Positions 1 through 6,210 of a stretch of DNA of 64,000 nt are shown here, one piece after another. The notes beneath the pieces were generated by a model, which saw only the letters and a program-made list of their open reading frames with translations, was not told where the DNA came from and ran no database searches. How positions within the stretch are numbered: position 1 is the stretch's first letter; each line of letters opens with the position of its first letter. The translations under genes and the position numbers were made by a program. This DNA is from Opitutia bacterium (GTDB taxonomy: Bacteria > Verrucomicrobiota > Verrucomicrobiia > Opitutales > Opitutaceae): the NCBI GenBank assembly GCA_016190985.1, contig JACPPI010000007.1, positions 62,001 to 126,000 on the forward strand, given 5' to 3'.

Positions 1-326
1 AACGGGTTGCGCGGAACGCGGCCGCTAAAGTGGCGGGACCGGCGAGCAATTGCAGGGCCGGTCAGCCCCAGGGCCAGCAGGGCGATTCGCTCCGGCACGA
101 GCGGCATTCCGGCAAACTCTTCGATCCCGATGAGCAGCAACAGCGCGGCGACCGGGACCAGCAGACCGAGGAACTGCCAGACAGCGACGCGAGCCAGGCA
201 TGAGGCGCGGGTAAGACTACCCGTCCGGAATCCCGCCACGCTGCGCCACCATACCCGCCAGTGCAGCTCGGTGATAACGACGATGCACCCGACCAGATAG
301 AAGAAGGTGACGAGGTTATCGCTCAT
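1..326 (-). CDS. Membrane protein of unknown function, 3' end outside the window
   Basis: An open frame runs from an ATG at 326 leftwards past the window edge, giving about 108 residues with no stop. It starts MSDNLVTFFYLVGC and contains hydrophobic stretches near residues 5-22, 50-70 and 83-97, so an inner-membrane protein with at least two or three membrane segments is likely. I do not recognise the family. No strong Shine-Dalgarno sequence is visible. It follows the divergence-free gap after the neighbouring cytosolic gene on the same strand. The reading frame is supported only by hydrophobicity and lack of stops, so confidence is moderate. Confidence 0.5.
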   Translation of the reverse strand, partial: MSDNLVTFFYLVGCIVVITELHWRVWWRSVAGFRTGSLTRASCLARVAVWQFLGLLVPVAALLLLIGIEEFAGMPLVPERIALLALGLTGPAIARRSRHFSGRVPRNP

Positions 327-419
327 ACGCTCAGGCTGCGGTTGGCAACGCTTGCGGCGACCGCGCAGCGACCATCGGCGGATGATTGCGCGACCAAGCG
401 CATCGATTCACCAGTAAAC

Positions 420-1301
420 TCATGCAGCGGCCAGCCGGCGCTCGCACAGCGCGATGAGGCGGGCCCGGAGCGGCTGGCTGCGCGCGGCGAAGTCGCGCTG
501 GTGCGCTTCATACTCGGCGCGGCCCGCGGGTGTCTCGATCCGGATGGGAGCGTAGCCGAGTTTTTCCAGGTCGTAGGGGCTGGCGCGCATGTCGATCTCA
601 CGGATCTCGCGGGCGAAGGCGAAGCAGTCGGCGATCAGTTCGGCGGGCGTGAACGGCGCGAGTTTGAACGCCCACTTGTAGAGGTCCATGTTGGCGTGGA
701 GGCAGCCGGGTTGCTCGAAGTCCGGCGCGGTGGCGCGCGTGGGCGCGAGCTTGTTCAGCGGCGACGCGGGCGCGGTGAAGAAGCGGAAGGCGTCGAAGTG
801 CGAGCAGCGCACGGGCTGGGCTTCAACGAGGCGCGCCAGCTCGTCGGGCGGAAAGCGCAGCGGCCAGGCGTTGTGCCGCACCTCGGCGGGCGTCTGGCGG
901 TGGACCATCGCCCACTCGTGCAGGCCGAAGCAGGCGAAGGCCGGTGCGCGCCCGGCGGTGAGGCGGAGAAGGTTGAGGATCCACGCCACGCTCTCGCGGC
1001 GGGGCAGGGCGGCGGGGTTCAGCGCCACTCCGCCGTCGGCCTCGTGGTATTCGGGCCAGCGGAGAAACTCGCGCGCGGTCGCGCCGAGCAGCACGACGTC
1101 GGGGCCCGGATGCCAGCGCCGCAGCCACGCCGGGCGGAAGCGGTAATATTCGAAAAGAAAATCATGGACGGGGTGTTTTTCGCCGCGCGCGGCCCGGGCC
1201 TGGTGCGGCGCGGTCCAGGCGGTGACGCGCTCCTCGTGGGCGCGGCGGCGCGCATGCCAGTCGGCCTCGGGGAGGACAACGGGTTTGTCCGTGGCGACCA
1301 C
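420..1301 (-). CDS. Conserved protein usually labelled 3-methyladenine DNA glycosylase (unverified)
   Basis: A 293-residue protein. From memory it resembles actinobacterial proteins of about 300 residues that databases call 3-methyladenine DNA glycosylase: shared signatures include HPVHDFLFEYYRFRP near residue 43, RRWHPG near residue 60, CFGLHEWAMV, CSHFDAFRFF, QPGCLHANMDLYKWA and REIDMRASPYDL. None of these is a helix-hairpin-helix or AAG-fold motif, so the enzymatic label is doubtful; conserved His, Cys and Asp residues hint at an enzyme or metal protein. The GTG start lies one base after the stop codon of the upstream BadF-type kinase gene, so the two are probably co-translated. The frame is sure; the function is unknown. 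Confidence 0.75.
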   Translation of the reverse strand: MVATDKPVVLPEADWHARRRAHEERVTAWTAPHQARAARGEKHPVHDFLFEYYRFRPAWLRRWHPGPDVVLLGATAREFLRWPEYHEADGGVALNPAALPRRESVAWILNLLRLTAGRAPAFACFGLHEWAMVHRQTPAEVRHNAWPLRFPPDELARLVEAQPVRCSHFDAFRFFTAPASPLNKLAPTRATAPDFEQPGCLHANMDLYKWAFKLAPFTPAELIADCFAFAREIREIDMRASPYDLEKLGYAPIRIETPAGRAEYEAHQRDFAARSQPLRARLIALCERRLAAA

Positions 1302-1302
1302 G

Positions 1303-2211
1303 TCAGCCTTTCGCCAGCAGCCGGCGCACGCCCTCGATCGGCGGCTCGCTGATGAAACGATACTCGACCGGCCAGGCGTGGGTCTCGGCCAGGGCCTTGA
1401 GCGCGCAGATGGCGGGCGGGCTGTTGAGGATCGCGCCGCTCACCCCGCACGGCACCACGGCGGCGCCGAACAGCTTGGTGGTGACGAGGCGGGCGTTATC
1501 CACGAGGTCGGTCACGGTGCAGGCGAGGGCGGTCCGGGCCGGGGCGCAGCCGGCGTTGGCGAGTTCGAGCACGCGCGGGGCGAAGGCCGCGATGCGGCCG
1601 TTGGCGTCCTCGGCGGTGTAGAAGAAACGGGTGTTGGCCGCGGCGTCGGCGAGGCCGGTGTGGGTTTTCAGCGCGTCGCCCAGCGCGGTCGGCTTGGCCC
1701 AGCCCTGCAGTTCGAGGAGCGCGTGGCCAATGGCGCGGCGGCCGAGATCGGAGCCGCTGCCGGGATCGCCGAACCGCCAGCCCAGGCCGCCGGCGTAATG
1801 GATGGCGCCGTCCAGGCCGCGCGCGGCAACGAACGAGCCGGTGCCGGCGTGCAGCACGAGGCCCGGTGCGCCGTCGGTGGCGAGTTCCAGCACGGGCAGC
1901 GAGTCCGGTCCGGTCACCACGGTGCCGTGGTCGCGCAACGTGGCGGCGAAATCCTTCCAGAAAGCCGCCGCACCGGCGGTGTAGAGGTGGGTCGCGGCGA
2001 TGTCGGGTCTGGGGGCGTTGATTTTCGCCTTGGCCAGCAAGGCGGCGATCGCCTCGCGCACCACGGCGGCGGCTTTTTCCGGCCCGAGCTGGCTGGGGTT
2101 GCAACCCGGCGCGCTGTGTCGGGCGACGACGGTGCCGGCATCATCGACGAGGATGAGCTCCGTCTTGGTGCCGCCGCCGTCGAGACCGATGCGATAGGGG
2201 GAATTCGTCAC
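1303..2211 (-). CDS. BadF/BadG/BcrA/BcrD-family ATPase (N-acetylglucosamine-kinase-like)
   Basis: A 302-residue ASKHA-fold ATPase. The N-terminal phosphate-1 loop reads GLDGGGTKTELILVDDAG (about residues 8-25), and a second phosphate loop is seen in VLHAGTGSFVAARG, followed by GGLGWRFGDPGSGSDLGRRA, as in GlcNAc-kinase-like members of the BadF/BadG family. Such proteins phosphorylate amino sugars or act as activators; with no benzoyl-CoA reductase genes nearby, a cytosolic amino-sugar kinase (cell-wall recycling) is the better guess. I chose the GTG at 2211 because the kinase fold begins immediately afterwards and the upstream open frame is antisense to ridA. It lies between ridA and the glycosylase-labelled gene on the same strand. 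Confidence 0.8.
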   Translation of the reverse strand: MTNSPYRIGLDGGGTKTELILVDDAGTVVARHSAPGCNPSQLGPEKAAAVVREAIAALLAKAKINAPRPDIAATHLYTAGAAAFWKDFAATLRDHGTVVTGPDSLPVLELATDGAPGLVLHAGTGSFVAARGLDGAIHYAGGLGWRFGDPGSGSDLGRRAIGHALLELQGWAKPTALGDALKTHTGLADAAANTRFFYTAEDANGRIAAFAPRVLELANAGCAPARTALACTVTDLVDNARLVTTKLFGAAVVPCGVSGAILNSPPAICALKALAETHAWPVEYRFISEPPIEGVRRLLAKG

Positions 2212-2243
2212 GTTTGCGGGAAGACCCAGAAAAGCGCGCGCGT

Positions 2244-2621
2244 TCAGCGGGCGAGGGCGATGACCTCGATCTCCACGCGGCAGTCGAGCGGAAGCTTGGC
2301 GGCCTGGATCGTGGTGCGGGCGGGTTTGTGCGGGGCGAAGGCCGCCTCGTAGATCGCGTTCATCCTGGCGAAGTCGGCCATGTCCTTGAGGTAGACAGTG
2401 GACTTCGCGACGTCCTGCAGGGTGAGGCCGGCGGCGGCGAGCACGGCCTTGACGTTGGCGAAGACCTGGTGCGTCTGCGCGTCGATGTCGCCCTCGACGA
2501 GCTTGGCGGTGGCGGGGTTGATCGGCGTCTGGCCGGAGCAAAACACGAAGGGACCGGCGTGGATCGCGTGGGAATAGGGGCCGATGGCGGCCGGGGCGGA
2601 GGGAGCGGTGATGATTTTCAT
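2244..2621 (-). CDS. ridA: RidA family reactive-intermediate deaminase
   Basis: A 125-residue protein, the standard length of the RidA/YjgF family. It begins MKIITAPSAPAAIGPYSHAI, with the family signature IGPYSHA, then FCSGQTPINPATAKLVEGD, and ends with the conserved substrate-carboxylate arginine region HKPARTTIQAAKLPLDCRVEIEVIA (split here by function: R in PARTT, E in VEIEVIA). RidA proteins are cytosolic trimers that hydrolyse enamine/imine intermediates from PLP enzymes such as threonine dehydratase. It ends 32 bases before the kinase gene and could be co-transcribed with it. Confidence 0.93.
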   Translation of the reverse strand: MKIITAPSAPAAIGPYSHAIHAGPFVFCSGQTPINPATAKLVEGDIDAQTHQVFANVKAVLAAAGLTLQDVAKSTVYLKDMADFARMNAIYEAAFAPHKPARTTIQAAKLPLDCRVEIEVIALAR

Positions 2622-2649
2622 GGGAAGCGGAGGAGAACGAAGAAAGCTT

Positions 2650-2670
2650 ACGAGAACGAGTAAGATTTAA
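2650..2670 (-). repeat. Pyrimidine-rich motif at a stop codon (copy 1)
   Basis: On the minus strand the stop codon of the methyltransferase gene is followed directly by ATCTTACTCGTTCTC, and a second diverged copy (CTTTCTTCGTTCTCC) follows before ridA. Closely similar tracts occur at the ends of the penicillin-acylase gene, the gamma-glutamyltransferase gene and mdh in this window. Confidence 0.6.
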
Positions 2671-3560
2671 GACGACTCCCAGCGGCCGAAGATACCGCAA
2701 GGGAGAACCTTGCCGTCGCGGCGGACGGGCAGGCCGACCTCGCCGCCAGTGATGCGGCCGCCGGCGCCGCCCATGAGGCCGGCAAGGAGGTTGACGACGA
2801 CGGTGGGCGAGAGGCGGGCGGTGTAGGCGTTGATGAGGAAAAACAGCGGCTGGTCGCTCAGCACCTGCCGGCACTCCTTGAGCAATTCCCAGAGGTGGTC
2901 CTCCAGCTTCCACATCTCGCCGGTGCTGCCGCGGCCGTAGGTCGGCGGGTCCATGATGATGGCATCGTATTTGCGGCCGCGCTTGATCTCGCGGCGGACG
3001 AATTTCAGGCAGTCGTCGGTGATGTAGCGCACGGGCGCGGCGGCGAGGCCGGAGAGCGCGGCGTTTTCCTTGCACCACTTGACCATGCCCTCGGCGGCGT
3101 CGACGTGGCAGACGCTCGCGCCGGCGGCGGCCGCGGCGACAGAGGCGGCGCCCGTGTAGCCGAAGAGGTTGAGCACGCTGACCTCGCGGCCGGCGGCCCG
3201 GGCCTCCCTGATGCGCGCGGAAAACCAGTCCCAGTTGACGGCCTGCTCGGGGAAAAGGCCGGTGTGCTTGAAGCTGGTCGGGTGGATCTTGAAGGTCAGC
3301 GCGCCGTAACGGATGCTCCAGTGGTCGGGCAGGGGCTTGCGGTATTCCCACTTGCCCCCGCCGGTCTCGCTGCGGTGGTAGAAGCCGTCCCAGTTTTCCC
3401 AGCGCCCGTTGCCGCCGGTGCGCGGCCAGATGATCTGCGGGTCGGGGCGCACGAGGGTGAAGGGGCCCCACTGCTCGTGCTTCATGCCGTCGCCGCAGTC
3501 GAGCAGCTGGTAATCCTTCCAGGTGTCGGCGACGATCAGGCCGGGGCGTTCGATGGTCAT
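2667..3560 (-). CDS. Class I SAM-dependent methyltransferase, RlmI-like
   Basis: A 297-residue methyltransferase. The SAM-binding motif I is VLNLFGYTGAASVAAAAAGA (about residues 125-145), followed by HVDAA, and the motif IV MDPPTYGRG carries the NPPY-type catalytic signature used by base methyltransferases. Homologues are annotated as class I SAM-dependent rRNA methyltransferases related to RlmI/RlmK, but the N-terminal PUA RNA-binding domain of RlmI is absent; residues 1-100 instead carry the substrate-side domain seen in the shorter bacterial group. The ATG at 3560 is chosen because homologous sequence (MTIERPGLIVADTWKDYQLL) starts there and the upstream extension runs antisense into the divergent DUF1223 gene. 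Confidence 0.8.
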   Translation of the reverse strand: MTIERPGLIVADTWKDYQLLDCGDGMKHEQWGPFTLVRPDPQIIWPRTGGNGRWENWDGFYHRSETGGGKWEYRKPLPDHWSIRYGALTFKIHPTSFKHTGLFPEQAVNWDWFSARIREARAAGREVSVLNLFGYTGAASVAAAAAGASVCHVDAAEGMVKWCKENAALSGLAAAPVRYITDDCLKFVRREIKRGRKYDAIIMDPPTYGRGSTGEMWKLEDHLWELLKECRQVLSDQPLFFLINAYTARLSPTVVVNLLAGLMGGAGGRITGGEVGLPVRRDGKVLPCGIFGRWESS

Positions 3561-3633
3561 TGCCGGGCAACTTGCCCGCGATTCGCGCCGATGCCCACGA
3601 AAAAATGGAATGCCCGGCCGGTCCGCGCCTCCC

Positions 3634-4377
3634 ATGGGCATGCGCCTGATCCTCCTCTCCGTCCTGCTGGCCGCGCCGCTGCTCGCGGCGCCGCGGCATT
3701 TCCGCAGCGGGGAAAACCGCACGCACCTGCTTGAGCTCTTCACCTCCGAGGGCTGCAGCAGCTGTCCGCCGGCGGAGGCGCGGCTCGGCGCGCTGCGCGA
3801 CGCGCCCGGACTGTGGCGCGACTTCGTGCCGGTGGCGTTCCATGTCGTGTATTGGGACCGGCTCGGTTGGGCGGACCGGTTTGCCAGCAAGGATTTCACC
3901 GCGCGCCAATACGCCTACGCCAGCCGGTGGAGCCGCGACAGTGTCTACACGCCGGGCTTCGTGCTCGACGGGGCGGAGTGGCGCAAGGGTTCCCGCGAGA
4001 TGGTGCCGGCGGCGTCCGCCGAGAAGGCCGGCGTGCTGGCGGTCGACTATGCCGACAACGGCGTATGCCGGGTGCGCTACGACGCGTCCGGGGACCACGA
4101 GGTGCATGTCGCGCTGCTTGGCGGCGGCATCGTCTCCGCCGTGCGCGCCGGCGAGAACAAAGGCCGCACACTCCACCACGAGTTTGTGGCCCTCACGCTC
4201 CGGACCGCGCAGCTTGAGGCAGGCACGGCCGACGTGATGCTGCCCTCGGCGGCGCGCTACGGTGTTCCCCGGACCGCTCTGGCGGTGTGGATCACACGCC
4301 GGGGAGACCCAACGCCACTGCAAGCGACCGGCGGCTGGCTGGACGAGGCGGCCCTTGACGGCGGGCCAAATGCCTGA
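3634..4377 (+). CDS. DUF1223 family secreted thioredoxin-fold protein
   Basis: A 247-residue protein with an N-terminal signal peptide (MGMRLILLSVLLAAPLLAA) followed by LLELFTSEGCSSCPPAEARLG, the CxxC-containing signature of DUF1223, whose members adopt a thioredoxin-like fold. Further family motifs are FHVVYWDRLGWADRF and YTPGFVLDG. It is probably periplasmic and perhaps redox active; no substrate is known. The start may be 3634 or the second ATG six bases later. It diverges from the methyltransferase gene with a 73-bp gap, and its stop codon lies inside the palindrome that precedes the toxin-antitoxin pair, so readthrough into that pair is possible. Confidence 0.85.
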   Translation: MGMRLILLSVLLAAPLLAAPRHFRSGENRTHLLELFTSEGCSSCPPAEARLGALRDAPGLWRDFVPVAFHVVYWDRLGWADRFASKDFTARQYAYASRWSRDSVYTPGFVLDGAEWRKGSREMVPAASAEKAGVLAVDYADNGVCRVRYDASGDHEVHVALLGGGIVSAVRAGENKGRTLHHEFVALTLRTAQLEAGTADVMLPSAARYGVPRTALAVWITRRGDPTPLQATGGWLDEAALDGGPNA

Positions 4378-4387
4378 CAATTGTCAG
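4374..4387 (+). promoter_or_regulatory. 14-bp perfect palindrome, candidate toxin-antitoxin operator
   Basis: CTGACAATTGTCAG is a perfect dyad that ends two bases before the ATG of the antitoxin-like gene and overlaps the stop codon of the preceding gene. Phd/YefM-type antitoxins commonly repress their own operons by binding such palindromes; that function here is inferred from position only. Confidence 0.5.
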
Positions 4388-4389
4388 AC

Positions 4390-4653
4390 ATGGAGACCAC
4401 CGCCCGCGAATTCACTCGCAATTTTCGCACGCTCCGCGCCGCCGCCGCCCGGGGCAAGACGGTGCGCGTCAAAGCTCCCGAGGGTTTCTACCTTTTCACC
4501 CGGGAGAAGCCGGCCAAGACCTGTGGCGCGGTGCTGGCGGGGCTGGCGGCCTACGCCGGCAAGGGGTTTTTGACCAAGGAGGGAGCGGAGGCGGTTGAGC
4601 GGGCCAGGAAGAAACCAGCGCCGGCCAGGTCGCCGTGGGACGCAGAGTCGTGA
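4390..4653 (+). CDS. Phd/YefM-like antitoxin
   Basis: An 87-residue protein encoded just upstream of, and overlapping, a PIN-domain toxin. The N-terminal TTAREFTRNFRTLRAAAARG followed by KTVRVKAPEGFYLF resembles the Phd/YefM DNA-binding fold (helix, then beta strands), and the C-terminal half is charged and probably the toxin-binding tail. A TTG at 4381 would add three residues, but the ATG at 4390 is the more usual start and leaves the palindrome intact upstream. Assignment rests on context plus weak sequence similarity, so the exact antitoxin family is uncertain. Confidence 0.65.
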   Translation: METTAREFTRNFRTLRAAAARGKTVRVKAPEGFYLFTREKPAKTCGAVLAGLAAYAGKGFLTKEGAEAVERARKKPAPARSPWDAES

Positions 4654-5030
4654 TTTTTGACTCCACCTACTTTGTCGCCCTGCATCGGGAGCTGCAGCGC
4701 GGAACAACCGGCCCGGCCCAGGCGTTTCTATCCCGCCACGCCGACGAGGTGTGCGGCATGAGCGAGATCACGCGGGGCGAGCTGGCCCGGGGTTTTGCGA
4801 GCAAGTTGGCCTGGACCGAGTTCTGCGACCGCTTTGTTGTCTATCCCTTCAATGACGCCGTGGCGTGGCGGGCGGCGGAAATCTTTCACGATCTGCGCAA
4901 GCGCGGGGTCATGACCGGGGAGAACGATCTGTGGGTCGCCGCGACCGCCCTGGAGGCCGGCGGCGTGCTGGTCACCCGGAATACAAGGCACTTTCGCGAA
5001 ATACGCGGGCTCAAATTGTTGGCCCACTAA
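4650..5030 (+). CDS. VapC-like PIN-domain ribonuclease toxin
   Basis: A protein of about 126 residues with a PIN fold: IFDSTYFVALHREL at the N terminus supplies the first acidic metal ligand, MSEITRGEL the conserved Glu, and GENDLWVAATALE the third acidic site, then LVTRNTRHFREIRGL closes the domain. VapC toxins cleave tRNA or rRNA and are neutralised by the cognate antitoxin. The GTG at 4650 is preferred because it overlaps the antitoxin stop in a GTGA arrangement and gives the usual MIFDS start; a GTG at 4635 would add five residues. It converges on the next gene with a 7-bp gap. Confidence 0.85.
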   Translation: MIFDSTYFVALHRELQRGTTGPAQAFLSRHADEVCGMSEITRGELARGFASKLAWTEFCDRFVVYPFNDAVAWRAAEIFHDLRKRGVMTGENDLWVAATALEAGGVLVTRNTRHFREIRGLKLLAH

Positions 5031-5037
5031 CGCGCTT

Positions 5038-5523
5038 TTAGGCGGCGGGATAATCCAGCCCGAGGGTTTCGCCCGGCGGCAGGGCGCGCCAGCGGGCGAG
5101 CAGAGCTTCGAGCGTGTGCCAGATCAGCCGAAGGGACTCGGCGTCGATCACGGGCACGGCGGCGCCGGGACGCACACCATCAACGGCGGAGCGGACGAGC
5201 CAGTTGAACTCCTCCACCGCCGGCTCGCGGCCGGCGAACACGGCGTTGCCCAACTGTCCGACAATGCACTCGGTGACGATAGCCTCATCCGGCAGCTGGT
5301 GTGCTGCGCCCTTCACCTCGAAGTCCTGGATGTCCCAGCCCTGCGCGAGCAGGCCGTAGAAACCCTGGCGCAGGCCGAGCGTGGTCTCGACCGCGTAGTG
5401 CGTCAGGTCATGCACGGCGCCGAAGCCGCCCGAGCCGATCCGGCCGCTGGCCGCAGAGCCATCGGTGCGCACGAACGTGACGACCGCCTCGCCACCGGCG
5501 TGTTTTTTGAGCTTAACTTTCAC
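5038..5523 (-). CDS. Conserved protein of unknown function
   Basis: A 161-residue soluble protein starting at a GTG 25 bases downstream of the upp stop codon. Recognisable features are an N-terminal basic strand (KVKLKKHAGGEAVVTFVRTDG), a GGFGAVHDLTHYAVETTLG segment with two His and one Asp that could form a metal or active site, and a C-terminal helix rich in Leu and Arg. No membrane or signal segment is seen. I do not recognise the family. It is likely co-transcribed with upp. Confidence 0.6.
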   Translation of the reverse strand: MKVKLKKHAGGEAVVTFVRTDGSAASGRIGSGGFGAVHDLTHYAVETTLGLRQGFYGLLAQGWDIQDFEVKGAAHQLPDEAIVTECIVGQLGNAVFAGREPAVEEFNWLVRSAVDGVRPGAAVPVIDAESLRLIWHTLEALLARWRALPPGETLGLDYPAA

Positions 5524-5548
5524 GGCCGGTGGGACCGCCGCCGGGCGA

Positions 5549-6166
5549 TCAGGTGCCGTAGAGCCGGTCGCCGAAATCGCCGAGGCCGGGCAGGATGTAT
5601 TTCTTTGCGTTGAGCTCGCGGTCGAGCGCGCCGGCGTGGATGGGCACCTCGGGGTGGGCCTTCTGCATCGTGGCGACGCCTTCGGGCGCGGCGACGATGC
5701 AGACAAAGACAATCTCGGTCCCGCCGGCGGCCTTGACCACCGTGACGGCCTGCGCCGCCGAGCCCCCGGTGGCGAGCATCGGGTCGACGATGATGACGCG
5801 GGTGCCGGCGAGCGGCGGGAGCTTGCAATAATAACTGCGGGCGACGGCGGTCGTGTGGTCGCGCTCAAGGCCGACGTAGCCGACGGATACATCGGGGAAA
5901 ACATCGTGGAACGGCTGCAACATGCCGAGCCCGGCGCGGAGGATGGGCACGATGACGAGCGGCTTGGCCAGCACGCAGCCAGTGACAGGCTCGAGCGGCG
6001 TCTCGATCTTCTTTTCCTCGGTGGCGAGGTCGCGCGTGGCCTCGAGGGCGAGCAGCAGCGCGATCTGGTAGCTCAGGGTGCGGAACAGCGCGGGCTTCGT
6101 GGTCTTGTCGCGCAGGTGCGTGAGCACGTGGGCCCCGAGCGGATGTTGCAAAAGATGCAGCGGCAT
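5549..6166 (-). CDS. upp: Uracil phosphoribosyltransferase
   Basis: A 205-residue enzyme that makes UMP from uracil and PRPP in pyrimidine salvage. The PRPP-binding loop is VIIVDPMLATGGSAAQAV, preceded by LVIVPILRAGLGM; the C-terminal uracil-binding segment PGLGDFGDRLYGT is intact. Length and motif order fit the Upp family fully. The upstream gene ends 41 bases away with the pyrimidine-rich motif between them. Confidence 0.96.
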   Translation of the reverse strand: MPLHLLQHPLGAHVLTHLRDKTTKPALFRTLSYQIALLLALEATRDLATEEKKIETPLEPVTGCVLAKPLVIVPILRAGLGMLQPFHDVFPDVSVGYVGLERDHTTAVARSYYCKLPPLAGTRVIIVDPMLATGGSAAQAVTVVKAAGGTEIVFVCIVAAPEGVATMQKAHPEVPIHAGALDRELNAKKYILPGLGDFGDRLYGT

Positions 6167-6189
6167 GGGTTCGAGACTGGGGGGACGGG

Positions 6190-6210
6190 AACGAAGAACG
6201 AGAAAGATTA
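6190..6210 (-). repeat. Pyrimidine-rich motif at a stop codon (copy 2)
   Basis: The stop codon of the penicillin-acylase-family gene is the first three bases of TAATCTTTCTCGTTCTTCG on the minus strand, the same tract seen after other genes in this window. Confidence 0.6.

Noticed and set aside
1303-4380. Very long minus-strand frame of 1025 codons
   Set aside because: Only its 3' part is the BadF-type kinase; the rest is Arg/Pro-rich shadow over ridA, the methyltransferase and DUF1223 genes.
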